Positions 56,716-63,943 are shown, counted from the stretch's first letter. The stretch is DNA of 64,000 bases from Verrucomicrobiales bacterium (GCA_016795385.1 JAEUHI010000036.1:60421-124420), one strand, 5' to 3'. The notes: generated from the sequence alone by a model not told the origin. Translations and numbers: made by a program.

Positions 56716-57960
56716 ATGATGCCCCGCGCCCGCTCCGCCGCCCTGCTCTTGCTTTGCTTCCTTCCTTCCTCTCCCCTGCTCTCCTCCGACTGGCCCTGGT
56801 GGCGCGGACCGGATCGCAATGGAGTCGCCGCCGCCGATGCCGCGCCCCCGACCGAGTTTGGCGAGACACAGGGCGTCCTTTGGTCCGTCCCCATCCCCGG
56901 CCGTGGCCATGGCTCCGCCTGCGTCGCCGGCGACCGCGTCTACCTCGCCACCGCCGACGAGGAAACGCAGATCCAGGCCATGCACGGCTTCGACCGGGCC
57001 ACCGGCAAACTCCTCTGGACCACCGTCATCCACGAGAAAGGCCTCACCCAGAAGATCAATAAGAAAGCCTCCTGGGCCTCCGTCACCCCGGCCTGTGATG
57101 GCGAGCGCGTTTTCATCAATTTCCTCAGCGGCGACGGCGTCTTCACCACCGCCCTCGACCTCGATGGCAAGCAGCTCTGGCAGACCAAGGTCACCGATTA
57201 CCTCGAGCACCAGGGCTACGGTTCCTCCCCCGCGATCCACGGCGACCTTGTCATCGTCTCGGCCGACAACAAAGGAGCCACCGGCGGTGCCGTCTGCGGG
57301 CTCGACCGCAAGACCGGCGAGGTGAAATGGCGTCACGCCCGCGCCGCCCTCCCGAATTATCCTTCGCCCGTCATTCTCGAGGTCGCGGGGAAAACACAGG
57401 TCTTTCTGACCGGTCTCGACAAGGTCACCAGCCTCGATCCCCTCACCGGCAAGGTGAACTGGGAGATAGCCGGAGCCACCACCGAATGTGTCACCTCCAC
57501 CCCCACCGATGGGAAGCACATCTACTCCTCCGGCGGTTATCCGAAAAACCACGTCGCCGCCATCGCCGCCGATGGATCCGGCAAGGTCGTCTGGGAAACG
57601 AACGACCGTGTCTACGTTCCCTCCATGCTCGTGAAGGATGGCTACCTTTACGCCACCATGGATGCCGGCATCGGTCTCTGCCTCGATGCCGCCACCGGCA
57701 AAGAACAATGGAAAGGCCGTCTCGGCGGCAACTTCAGCGCCTCCCCCGTCCTCGTCGGCGATCAAATCCACGCCGTGAACGAGTCGGGCGAATACTTCAT
57801 CTTCAAGGCCGATCCCGCCGGACTCGAGATCGTCGCGAAGAACAAGGTCGGCGACGAGGTGTATGCGACGCCCTCGATTGCCGGGAAGCAGATCTTCCTG
57901 CGCGTGGCGGATTACGAGGGGGAGAAGCGAAGTGAGCGGTTGGTTTGTTTTGGAGAGTGA
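56716..57960 (+). CDS. Secreted PQQ-like beta-propeller repeat protein
   Basis: 414 residues from the first of two adjacent ATGs, with a signal peptide (SAALLLLCFLPSSPLLSS). 'DWPWWRGPDRNGV' is the standard N-terminal phrase of PVC PQQ_2 propellers. Blades follow with 'GDRVYLATADEETQIQAMHGFDRATGKLLWTT', 'GLDRKTGEVKWRH', 'SLDPLTGKVNWEI' and 'CLDAATGKEQWKGRLGG' (WxxG/A-x-x-G-x-x-x-W pattern). No catalytic residues of true quinoprotein dehydrogenases are evident. Its upstream region carries the variable 7-bp array. Confidence 0.9.
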   Translation: MMPRARSAALLLLCFLPSSPLLSSDWPWWRGPDRNGVAAADAAPPTEFGETQGVLWSVPIPGRGHGSACVAGDRVYLATADEETQIQAMHGFDRATGKLLWTTVIHEKGLTQKINKKASWASVTPACDGERVFINFLSGDGVFTTALDLDGKQLWQTKVTDYLEHQGYGSSPAIHGDLVIVSADNKGATGGAVCGLDRKTGEVKWRHARAALPNYPSPVILEVAGKTQVFLTGLDKVTSLDPLTGKVNWEIAGATTECVTSTPTDGKHIYSSGGYPKNHVAAIAADGSGKVVWETNDRVYVPSMLVKDGYLYATMDAGIGLCLDAATGKEQWKGRLGGNFSASPVLVGDQIHAVNESGEYFIFKADPAGLEIVAKNKVGDEVYATPSIAGKQIFLRVADYEGEKRSERLVCFGE

Positions 57961-58018
57961 TTCCGAAAAACAGGGTTACGTATTCGAGAAAAGAGGATCA
58001 TGTCAGCTCATGGAGGGT

Positions 58019-58046
58019 TCGCAGGTTGTCCAGCCGCGACCTGCGC
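58019..58046 (-). other. Hairpin at the distal edge of the cassette array
   Basis: CGCAGGT (58020-58026) pairs with ACCTGCG (58039-58045) around 12 nt, just downstream of the last minus-strand cassette gene. It may be the remnant attC of the terminal cassette, although a GTT core box is not visible, or a weak terminator. Beyond it G+C rises again to the chromosomal level of the PQQ gene. Confidence 0.35.
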
Positions 58047-58063
58047 TTTGCTTGGTTTGGTGG

Positions 58064-58609
58064 TCATGGCCCAGGACGATGAAGTGGCCCGGTGGATACA
58101 ATGCCATCGGCAGTGACTCTCAAGTCATACGTGCCCGAGCTTCCACCATCTCCCACTCCCAAGCTGATAAAGACAGCCTTGGCGTCCGCTGAAAATGCCA
58201 CCAGTGTGTGAACATAGTTTCCTCTGAAAGTGGCAGCGTCCAGATGGGGAAGAAAAACGTGATGCAACTGCCTCACCGGCAAATCGACTTTGGTCGTGCC
58301 GAACCAGATCGTTAGCGAGGAAAGCTGTGGAAGACCATCCCTCGGCAATGTCTGGTCCGTGCCGACCACCGCGACGCCGTCAATAGTCGCCGATCTCCAG
58401 TCTTCCTTCTCGGCTGTGCCGACATTCCGAAGTTCAGTGACTTTATGGGCGGTTCGATCAAAGGGGCGGGCTGAGGCGGTGATCTTGACCGGTGTAGAGC
58501 CGACGCTGCCCTCGAAGATCACTGCGTCCGTCGGATAATCGAAGGCCGCGGCTCTCGTTGCAATCGTGATGACTCCGATGGCATTGATAATGAATGCGTG
58601 ACGTCTCAT
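58064..58609 (-). CDS. Hypothetical secreted protein, cassette gene 1 (distal)
   Basis: 181 residues with a signal peptide (MRRHAFIINAIGVITIATRAAA). The mature part is beta-rich: 'DYPTDAVIFEGSVGSTPVKITASARPFDRTAHKVTELRNVG' and 'FRGNYVHTLVAFSADAKAVFISLGVGDGGSSGTYDLRVTADG'. No family recognised. Base composition is lower in G+C than the chromosomal genes. It is preceded by an attC-like site and is the last of the same-strand small genes, typical of a promoterless cassette gene. Confidence 0.72.
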   Translation of the reverse strand: MRRHAFIINAIGVITIATRAAAFDYPTDAVIFEGSVGSTPVKITASARPFDRTAHKVTELRNVGTAEKEDWRSATIDGVAVVGTDQTLPRDGLPQLSSLTIWFGTTKVDLPVRQLHHVFLPHLDAATFRGNYVHTLVAFSADAKAVFISLGVGDGGSSGTYDLRVTADGIVSTGPLHRPGP

Positions 58610-58623
58610 GGCGTGCTAAAATT

Positions 58624-58674
58624 GGGCGAACGTCGAAAGCCCTCGGACGGGCTCTAGCTCCTTCGATGTGGCGG
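58624..58674 (-). other. attC-like site 4 (weak)
   Basis: On the minus strand it ends in the core GTTCGCCC (58631-58624). Inner arms AGCCC/GGGCT and outer arms TCGAA/TTCGA give a bulged stem. The opposite box is CCGCCAC, with CAC instead of AAC, so one core box is degenerate. It lies between the stop of one cassette gene and the start of the next, 15 nt from the latter. Confidence 0.4.
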
Positions 58675-58679
58675 CTCTT

Positions 58680-59231
58680 TTAGCCTTTGGCGGCCTTCGG
58701 GATGACTTTCTTCGTGATGATGCCTCGTCCATAAGATTCGCGAATGGTCTCTCGATACTGACCTGCTTCAAACTCAAAATGCAGCTTGGCGAATGTGCCC
58801 CCTCCTCCCCGAGAGGTCGATACGATCTTCGGCCAGCCGGATGAAGTCGGGACGATTCCGAATCCACCCTGAAAATCCAGAATGACACTCCATTTGTCTC
58901 GGATACATGCAAGAACCATGAAGGCTGGTCCGCCAGAGCCACCGTAGATGGTCTCAATGAAGTATTCCTTCTGTCCATCCTTGTTGAGATCGAGCCTGTA
59001 TCCTTGGAACCTTGCCGGCAACGAACCATCCGCGCTGCCCCAGTCATATCCCTGTATGAGGTCAATGATACCGGCTGGAAAATCTGACTTCTTGAAGGTT
59101 TCCATCTCTCGGACGCGATAACTAGGATCAGCCCCTTCGATCTTTAGAAACCTCTCCTCGTCTTCCGTGGGATCAGCGCACGCGGAGGAAGCCAAGAACA
59201 TGCTTACTGCTGCGATAGACGTGAGTTTCAT
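58680..59231 (-). CDS. Hypothetical secreted protein with a Ca-binding-like repeat, cassette gene 2
   Basis: 183 residues with a signal peptide (MKLTSIAAVSMFLASSACA). 'YRLDLNKDGQKEYFIETIYGGSGGPAFMVL' resembles an EF-hand/FG-GAP-type D-x-N-x-D-G loop followed by a strand. The rest ('RDKWSVILDFQGGFGIVP') suits a small beta protein. Function unknown. It starts 6 nt after the GTTAGCCC core of the attC-like site upstream. Confidence 0.74.
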   Translation of the reverse strand: MKLTSIAAVSMFLASSACADPTEDEERFLKIEGADPSYRVREMETFKKSDFPAGIIDLIQGYDWGSADGSLPARFQGYRLDLNKDGQKEYFIETIYGGSGGPAFMVLACIRDKWSVILDFQGGFGIVPTSSGWPKIVSTSRGGGGTFAKLHFEFEAGQYRETIRESYGRGIITKKVIPKAAKG

Positions 59232-59237
59232 GGCGTT

Positions 59238-59292
59238 GGGCTAACGTTCAAGCGATGGCGCACGGAGCCTTGCCATCCGCGCCGTGTTAGGG
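59238..59292 (-). other. attC-like recombination site 3
   Basis: 55 bp. On the minus strand it begins with CCCTAAC (59292-59286) and ends with GTTAGCCC (59245-59238), the inverse core boxes expected of attC. Inner arms GCCATCCGC and GCGATGGC pair with one unpaired C, an extrahelical base as in true attC sites. The TAA in CCCTAAC is the stop codon of the upstream gene, as is common in integron cassettes. Confidence 0.62.
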
Positions 59293-59754
59293 TTTTTGTT
59301 TTATTTTTACGCTCGACAGTATGCGCCGGGCAGTTGGCAAAAAATCTTCAATGGCGAAAGTAATGCGCATCGAAAGCGTCCATCGATCTTCGTCATTGTA
59401 TATATAGATGCTGGCCTCACGGGGAGAGGAGCGAAAACTCGCCAAATGACCGTCGATTCGCCAAATCTCTTCCCCGGGTTCCAGAAGTTTTGGGTTCGTC
59501 TCCTTTGCTTTCATGGCCGCAATCGCATTTCGAGAATGGAATGCCGAGTAGTAGCCGAATCCATCAAATTCCAAACGACCATCCGGTCCTTCGTAGTGCC
59601 CGACGAGCGAATCAATTCCTTGAACCTCCTTCTTCTCCCAGTTGGCTGGAACGTCAAAACGAAAGCCGCCTTCATCGACCTGCCTCCATCCATCGGCACC
59701 AATCAGCACACTCGCCAAGGCGAGCATCGACATCGTGGCTGAGTTTAGTTTCAT
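59287..59754 (-). CDS. Hypothetical secreted protein (DUF1795/PsbP-like fold?), cassette gene 3
   Basis: 155 residues with a signal peptide (MKLNSATMSMLALASVLIGADG). 'WRQVDEGGFRFDVPANWEKKEVQGIDSLVGHYEGPDGRLEFDGFGYYSAF' has the opening of PsbP/DUF1795-like small lipid- or surface-associated proteins; the match is by eye. The stop codon lies inside the attC-like box. A TTGACT/TATTCT promoter carried by the upstream repeat (59802-59830) should drive it, with a start ~45 nt before the ATG. Confidence 0.74.
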   Translation of the reverse strand: MKLNSATMSMLALASVLIGADGWRQVDEGGFRFDVPANWEKKEVQGIDSLVGHYEGPDGRLEFDGFGYYSAFHSRNAIAAMKAKETNPKLLEPGEEIWRIDGHLASFRSSPREASIYIYNDEDRWTLSMRITFAIEDFLPTARRILSSVKIKQKP

Positions 59755-59757
59755 GAT

Positions 59758-60104
59758 CGTAGAGGCCGCTCGCCCGATCCCTGGGGCGCGGCCACGGTTG
59801 CAGAATAGGAAATCGAGCCATGGAAGTCAATCCACTGCTGCCGGGGATCGGGTTGAGCGCGCCGTCTTGATAGGAAAGCGGTGGTCCCGCGCCGGTCCGG
59901 GTGGACGGAGCCCTTGCAGCGCTGGCCCGCTGGCGTCGGTCTGGCGAAGGTCGGGTGCGCCGCGTAGATCCGGGCGCGTGCGGACCATCGGTGGCGGAAG
60001 GGTGGCCGTTGCTTCGGTGATGCTGGGTCCGGTCGATCATCGGTCCGGAAGGCCGAGGATGGGGGTGGATGACCGGGGCGATGGATTGGAAATCCCTGGC
60101 CTAT
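59758..60104 (-). repeat. Promoter-bearing ~345-bp repeat, copy A
   Basis: 347 bp, delimited on both sides by cgtagagg (59758 and 60105). It is largely identical to copy C (63110-63453) with scattered substitutions and small indels. On the minus strand it ends with a promoter, a GGCCGC...GCGGCC hairpin and CCTCTACG, directly before a cassette gene. Open frames exist on both strands, but the indels between copies argue against coding. Confidence 0.8.
59802..59830 (-). promoter_or_regulatory. Sigma-70-like promoter in repeat copy A
   Basis: Minus-strand TTGACT (59830-59825), 17-nt spacer, TATTCT (59807-59802). Two of these hexamer positions differ from TTGACA/TATAAT in a conservative way, and the spacing is optimal. 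It points into the gene starting at 59754. The pattern is kept in copies B and C. Confidence 0.6.
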
Positions 60105-60211
60105 CGTAGAGGCCGCTCGCCCAATACTGGGGGCGCGGTCACGATGGCAGGGTAAGAAATCGACCCACGGAAGTCAATCCACTGCTGGCGGGGATCGGGT
60201 TGAGCGCGCCG
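60105..60211 (-). repeat. Promoter-bearing repeat, partial copy B
   Basis: 107 bp matching the promoter-proximal third of copies A and C, in tandem with copy A and sharing the cgtagagg junction. Similarity stops after gagcgcgcc. It abuts the end of the cassette gene at 60243. Confidence 0.78.
60149..60177 (-). promoter_or_regulatory. Promoter in repeat copy B
   Basis: Minus-strand TTGACT (60177-60172), 17-nt spacer, TACCCT (60154-60149). The -10 is poorer than in the other copies, so activity may be lower. It is oriented toward copy A and the gene at 59754. Confidence 0.4.
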
Positions 60212-60242
60212 ATTTGTTGTGAGCTTGTTGTGTTTATGGTGG

Positions 60243-60704
60243 CTACTCATGTGGGTTGAAGGTCGTCGCAATAGTATCGCTTCGAGACCCGCTGCCGCAC
60301 TCAAGAAGGAAGTATGTCCATTTCCGATCCTTGCGGTGCCAAACTCGATCACAAATCTCTCCCGAATGCGGAGTGTAGTTTCGGGCGTTCAGTATCACAC
60401 TGACCTGCTGACCGAGGTCTAGCTCCGGTGGATGCGCAGCCACGGCCACCTCTTCCTCGGTCAAATCGGCTGCCGTCTGCTCTAGATGAAGATCTGGATG
60501 CTCTGCGCTTACCTCGGCGATAATCTGGCTGATGTGCTCGTCTCGAATGCCGACATATCGGGCTGAGCGATAAAGCCATGCAACGAGTCCACGAATGCCA
60601 TCAGGATGTCTGTCCTCAGCAATAGAGTCTGCGAGCTGCTTCCTGTGCTGCTCACAGCGGAGGAAGTATCCCGAGACGGCTCCATCTGGCGAAACGAATG
60701 GCAC
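60243..60704 (-). CDS. Hypothetical protein, cassette gene 4
   Basis: 153 residues from a GTG 15 nt after the attC-like core box. No signal peptide; cytosolic look. It is acidic, with a helical first half ('LRCEQHRKQLADSIAEDRHPDGIRGLVAWLYRSARYVGIRDEHISQIIAEVSAEH') and a strand-rich second half ('GQQVSVILNARNYTPHSGEICDRVWHRKDRKWTYFLLECGSGSRSDTIATTF'). No family recognised. It is bounded by an attC-like site upstream and repeat copy B downstream. Confidence 0.68.
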   Translation of the reverse strand: MPFVSPDGAVSGYFLRCEQHRKQLADSIAEDRHPDGIRGLVAWLYRSARYVGIRDEHISQIIAEVSAEHPDLHLEQTAADLTEEEVAVAAHPPELDLGQQVSVILNARNYTPHSGEICDRVWHRKDRKWTYFLLECGSGSRSDTIATTFNPHE

Positions 60705-60719
60705 GGGGCAGAGTTGGTT

Positions 60720-60786
60720 GGGCGAACGATGAGCGCATGCACCACTACCAGCGGCGGCGCATGTCGATCACGGGGTTTGTGTTGTA
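60720..60786 (-). other. attC-like recombination site 2
   Basis: 67 bp. The minus strand runs from TACAAC (60786-60781) to GTTCGCCC (60727-60720). Arms pair through GAT, CATGC and CC with unpaired bases between, around TGGTA. The core GTTCGCCC is identical to that of the site at 58624. Upstream of it, a 20-codon minus-strand frame (60850-60788) may be the end of a displaced cassette gene. Confidence 0.5.
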
Positions 60787-60880
60787 ATTACGGAAAATCA
60801 TCGAAACAGGGCGGCTGGTAGCGGTTGTCATGACGCGGCTTGAAACTCATCTAAGCCCTCCGTTTCGCGGCTGGGCTAAA

Positions 60881-62600
60881 TTGGCCCCGGAAGGCGGGAG
60901 CCGTAGGCGCGGATCCCTCAGTGCCTTCCGAGAACCAACCCTTGGATGAGGACTTCAAATTAGATGAAATTCTACACTTCGACAACCCAATACCACTGCG
61001 GCATCGACCTCCATTCCCGTCAGATGTACGTCTGCGTCATGGATTCGCAGGGCAACAAGCTCCTGCACATGAACATCAAGGACAACGACTTCGAGTTCTT
61101 CCTCAGGAAGATCGCCCCGTGGCGGCATGACATGACCGTCTGCTGCGAGTGCCTCTTCTGCTGGTACTGGCTCGCCGACGCCTGCGAGGAGGCCGGTCTC
61201 TCCTTCGTCCTCGCCCATGCCCTCTACCTCAAGGCCATCCATGGCGGCAAGAACAAGAACGACCGCATCGACAGTGAAAAACTCGCCCGCCTCCTGCGTG
61301 GAAATCTCATCCCGCCGGCCTACGCCTACCCCGCGGCGAAGCGGCCCATGCGCGATCTCCTCCGCCAGCGCACCTCCTACGTCTGGCAGCGCGTCGAACT
61401 GCTCCAGCGCATCAGCACCCGCCAGATGGCTGGCGGCGAGGTGCCGGTCTCGAAGTTCAGCAACAACCGCGAGAAGTGGCTCGAAGCCCTCCTCGAAAAC
61501 ACCCGGGATTCCTGCAAACGCTTCGCCATCAGCCAGGATGTCCGGCTCGTCGTCGAATACGACAAGGCCATCAAGGAGCTCGAGAAGGAACTCATCAAGC
61601 TCACCAAACGCAAATTCTCCCGGGAGCTCGCCCTGCTCCGCTCCGTCCCCGGGGTGGGCAAGACCCTCGGCCTGACGATCCTCCTCGAGGTTGATACGAT
61701 CGAGCGCTTCCCCTCCGCCCAGGACTTCCTCAGCTACTGCCGCCTCGTCAAGGGCACCGTCGCCAGCGCCGGAAAGGTCAAGGGTCTGCGGGGAGCCAAG
61801 CTCGGCAATCCCTATCTGCGATGGGCCTTCGGCGAGGCGGCCGTGCTCGGCAAACGGCATCACGAGGATCTCGACGCCTACTCGCGCCATCTCGAAAAGA
61901 AGCATGGCAAGTTCAAGGGCAATTCCATCCTTGCGAGCAAGCTGGCGCGCGCCACCTACTACATGCTCAAGAACGGGACGACCTTCAATCTCGCCCTGCT
62001 CACCGGAACCTCCACCCGCTCAAGCTGACTTTTGAAATGACCCCGGACGCCATCGAGGCTTTACCGCAGAGCAGAACTGGAGCCCTGTGCCGGCGACGGC
62101 ACCGCCCAACCGCACCCCGATTCCGTAGCCATCGCGTCTCCTCCCCGGAGGAGAACGCACCCCGGATTCGATGGAAGGCGCTTCGCTTGCGAAGAGGGCA
62201 GCCTGGCGCTCTTGAATGGCGGCCGACGCGTCCGGGGTCACCTTTCCATTTTCCCATCTTTCGAGAAAGAGGCCATGCCCGGCTCGATCCGCCCCGACGA
62301 CAAGTCCCCGCATCACTGGAGCGGGATCCTCTGAGATCCCGCAGCCATCTTCCCCTTGAATGGATAGTCGGCGGGAAACCTGCATGTCTGTTTCTGAGCC
62401 GCCTGGTTCCGCAGCCCCAGGGCGCGAGAATCCGGCAGATGGCCGCGCGGAATCCACGCACCGGCCGGACAGAGCTCGAATAGGTGTTTAGACGGAGCCG
62501 AGAGCTCCGATCCGTGCCAACCGAATCCAAGCGGAGAGCGCTCGCTTCCTTCTCCAGCGAAAGGCAGTTCGAAAAAAACTGCCTCGGGAGTCTATTGGCC
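60881..62600 (+). mobile_element. IS110-family insertion sequence (boundaries tentative)
   Basis: The element encodes the DEDD recombinase at 60964-62028 in an otherwise minus-strand cassette array. The limits are tentative: TTGGCC occurs at 60881-60886 and again at 62595-62600, and the cassette genes resume just outside. That gives ~1.72 kb with a short 5' flank and a long, hairpin-rich 3' flank. IS110-type elements lack terminal inverted repeats, so ends cannot be fixed from one copy. Confidence 0.45.
60964..62028 (+). CDS. IS110-family transposase (DEDD RuvC-like recombinase)
   Basis: 354 residues. The N-terminal RuvC-like domain has 'HCGIDLHSRQMYVCVMD' (Asp15), 'VCCECLFCWYWLAD' (Glu62) and 'GGKNKNDRIDSEKLARLL' (Asp100, Asp103), i.e. 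the DEDD set. A coiled-coil middle precedes the Tnp domain 'LRSVPGVGKTLGLTILLEVDTIERFPSAQDFLSYCRLVKGTVASAGKVKGLRGAKLGNPYLRWAF', whose Ser268 is the likely nucleophile. Such enzymes use a noncoding RNA of the element to choose donor and target. The frame is intact. Some IS1111-group relatives target attC sites. Confidence 0.93.
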   Translation: MKFYTSTTQYHCGIDLHSRQMYVCVMDSQGNKLLHMNIKDNDFEFFLRKIAPWRHDMTVCCECLFCWYWLADACEEAGLSFVLAHALYLKAIHGGKNKNDRIDSEKLARLLRGNLIPPAYAYPAAKRPMRDLLRQRTSYVWQRVELLQRISTRQMAGGEVPVSKFSNNREKWLEALLENTRDSCKRFAISQDVRLVVEYDKAIKELEKELIKLTKRKFSRELALLRSVPGVGKTLGLTILLEVDTIERFPSAQDFLSYCRLVKGTVASAGKVKGLRGAKLGNPYLRWAFGEAAVLGKRHHEDLDAYSRHLEKKHGKFKGNSILASKLARATYYMLKNGTTFNLALLTGTSTRSS

Positions 62601-62605
62601 ACTTG
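62029..62605. ncRNA. Structured noncoding region 3' of the IS110 transposase (candidate guide RNA)
   Basis: No credible gene in 577 bp. Clear hairpins are tctcctcc/ggaggaga (62137-62154), cttcgc/gcgaag (62181-62194), gcgggatc/gatcccgc (62321-62342), cggagc/gctccg (62493-62509) and aggcagtt/aactgcct (62562-62584). In IS1111-group elements the guide (seek/bridge) RNA is made from the noncoding end after the transposase, so this is the place to look. Strand and ends of any RNA are unknown. Confidence 0.35.
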
Positions 62606-63094
62606 CTAGTCCGGGCTTAATAGGTGTTCTGCCTCTTGAGTTTCTCGATCAAGTGCCTGCCGACAAGCCTCTGCGGAATTGGTTGGATTGTAACCCTTGA
62701 GGCGCTTTGCAATGTCAGGAAAAGCCGAAAGAAGTGCTGCGTATCCCTTGGTTCGACAGTGTAAATCATTGTGCTTGAGCAGCGAGAGAACGAAAGGCAG
62801 GTGCTTATCGACATTCTCACCGCGAGCCTTCAATTCCATCAGGATGAGATTCGGTGTCCAGCCTGTGTCGACCAACTTATCTTCAAGATCAGGAATCGAG
62901 AGCGGCGCAAAGTCATTGCGTGCTGACCGAATCATCAACTTGGTTGGCAGCGCACCTAGCCGGAGTCCAATGAAGCCGCCCAGTAATGCACCGAGAATCC
63001 CATACGCAATACCGAACTCGCCGCCAACAGATCCACCAATGATCGCGCCGATGAGAGGACTCATTAGCCGAATGAGATCGAAGAGGGTGAACAT
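62606..63094 (-). CDS. Hypothetical membrane protein, cassette gene 5
   Basis: 162 residues. The N-terminal ~55 residues make two Gly-rich membrane segments ('LMSPLIGAIIGGSVGGEFGIAYGILGALLGGFIGLRLGAL'). The C-terminal ~100 are helical and soluble ('LSIPDLEDKLVDTGWTPNLILMELKARGENVDKHLPFVLSLLKHNDLHCRTKGYAALLSAFPDIAKRL'), reminiscent of HEAT/armadillo-like repeats. No family recognised. It starts 9 nt after GTTCTGCC, a core-box-like sequence, and should be driven by the promoter in repeat copy C. Confidence 0.74.
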   Translation of the reverse strand: MFTLFDLIRLMSPLIGAIIGGSVGGEFGIAYGILGALLGGFIGLRLGALPTKLMIRSARNDFAPLSIPDLEDKLVDTGWTPNLILMELKARGENVDKHLPFVLSLLKHNDLHCRTKGYAALLSAFPDIAKRLKGYNPTNSAEACRQALDRETQEAEHLLSPD

Positions 63095-63102
63095 GATTGC
63101 TT

Positions 63103-63150
63103 GGCAGAACGTAGAGGCCGCTCGCCCGATCCCGGGGCCGCGGCCACGGT
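63103..63150 (-). other. attC-like site 5 at the end of repeat copy C (speculative)
   Basis: On the minus strand copy C ends GGCCGC...GCGGCC then CCTCTAC followed by GTTCTGCC (63110-63103). The stem plus GTT core resembles an attC right end, but the left AAC box is missing (CCAC instead). It may be how the repeat became a cassette. Confidence 0.3.
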
Positions 63151-63453
63151 GGCAGAATAGGAAATCGAGCCACGGAAGTCAATCCACTGCTGCCGGGGAT
63201 CGGGTTGAGCGCGCCGTCTTGATAGGCCACCGGTGGTCCCGCGCCGGTCCGGGTGGACGGAGCCCGGCAGCGCTGGCCCGCGGGCTTCGGGCTGGCGAAG
63301 GTCGTGTGCCGCGTCGATCCGGGCCTGAGCGAAGAATCGGTGGCGGAAGGGCGGCGGGCAATCCCGGGATGCTGGGTCCGGTCGATCATCGATCCGGAAG
63401 GGCGGAGGATGGGGGTGATGAGCGGGGCGATGGATCGGAAATCCTTGGCCTAT
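63110..63453 (-). repeat. Promoter-bearing ~345-bp repeat, copy C
   Basis: 344 bp homologous to copy A over its full length. It is bounded by cgtagagg at 63110 and again at 63454, two nt from the stop of the next cassette gene. It carries the promoter at 63154-63182 directed at the membrane-protein gene. The central ~80 bp are the most divergent part between copies. Confidence 0.8.
63154..63182 (-). promoter_or_regulatory. Sigma-70-like promoter in repeat copy C
   Basis: Minus-strand TTGACT (63182-63177), 17-nt spacer, TATTCT (63159-63154), identical in hexamers and spacing to copy A. Transcription would start near 63147 and give a ~50-nt leader containing the GGCCGC/GCGGCC hairpin before the gene at 63094. 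Confidence 0.6.
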
Positions 63454-63465
63454 CGTAGAGGCGAC

Positions 63466-63840
63466 TCACGGCTGTAAGCCGTTGAGTCCGCTGTCATGTT
63501 CGGCTTTTCGGTTTTCAGGTTCGGTCGGTGGATCGCTCTCATATCTAAGTTGGCTACGGTCACGAGCTGCAAAGATTATCGTGAGAACCCCAGATAAAAG
63601 GATGCAGATCGAAAACGCCGGGAGCGTGTAGATCAATGTCCATCCTTTCGATGCCATCTCATTGATCTCGCGCTCCCAAAAGACGTTGTGGAGGAAGACA
63701 ACGAAAATGGCCACGGTAGTGCTGATCTGAATGTTCCGTCCCAAAGGCGAACGCTTCCGGATTCGCAGGGTCGCAACTCCAGCGGCACAAGTGCCAGTCA
63801 GTAGCACTATCACGCTCGCAATGGCCCAAGAGTATTGCAT
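63466..63840 (-). CDS. Hypothetical small membrane protein, cassette gene 6
   Basis: 124 residues from the ATG at 63840, chosen because it starts the first membrane helix and lies 15 nt after an attC-like core box. Three helices are visible: 'YSWAIASVIVLLTGTCAAGVATL', 'ISTTVAIFVVFLHNVFW' and 'LIYTLPAFSICILLSGVLTIIFAA', followed by a polar tail. Its last codons form a perfect hairpin (acggct-gta-agccgt, 63468-63482) next to the repeat boundary. No family recognised. An upstream extension in frame would run through the attC-like site and is unlikely. Confidence 0.7.
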   Translation of the reverse strand: MQYSWAIASVIVLLTGTCAAGVATLRIRKRSPLGRNIQISTTVAIFVVFLHNVFWEREINEMASKGWTLIYTLPAFSICILLSGVLTIIFAARDRSQLRYESDPPTEPENRKAEHDSGLNGLQP

Positions 63841-63855
63841 GAATTCGTCTTCTGA

Positions 63856-63943
63856 GCCGAACGTTAGAGTGGATGCACCGGCGGTGGCGAGCCTGAATTC
63901 AACTAGGGACGTTGTCGCCGGTTGCATCTCACGGCTTGTTCGC
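63856..63943 (-). other. attC-like recombination site 1 (best example)
   Basis: 88 bp. The minus strand reads GCGAAC (63943-63938) at one end and GTTCGGC (63862-63856) at the other. The inner arms GATGCAACCGGCG and CGCCGGTGCATC pair perfectly but for one unpaired A, around a 32-nt loop. Inverse core boxes, conserved stem and an extrahelical base on one strand are the defining marks of attC. Confidence 0.65.

Noticed and set aside
56431..57771. Minus-strand frame with GGWRLAVGGWRLAV repeats
   Set aside because: It is a translation of the 7-bp DNA tandem array plus antisense of the PQQ-propeller gene. The repeat pattern reflects the DNA unit, not a protein.
59642..60109. Protein-coding gene within repeat copies A and C (frames open on both strands)
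   Set aside because: Frames are open in both copies, but indels between copies change large internal parts of the peptide on either strand. There is no start context, and the composition is Arg/Gly/Pro-rich. A noncoding repeat is simpler.
60788..60850. 20-codon minus-strand gene next to attC-like site 2
   Set aside because: It is too short to support as a gene. It may be the tail of a cassette gene cut by the insertion sequence and is mentioned only with the site.
62561..62585. Rho-independent terminator at the end of the IS110 3' flank
   Set aside because: The A/T run is inside the loop of the hairpin, not after the stem, so it is not a normal terminator in either direction.
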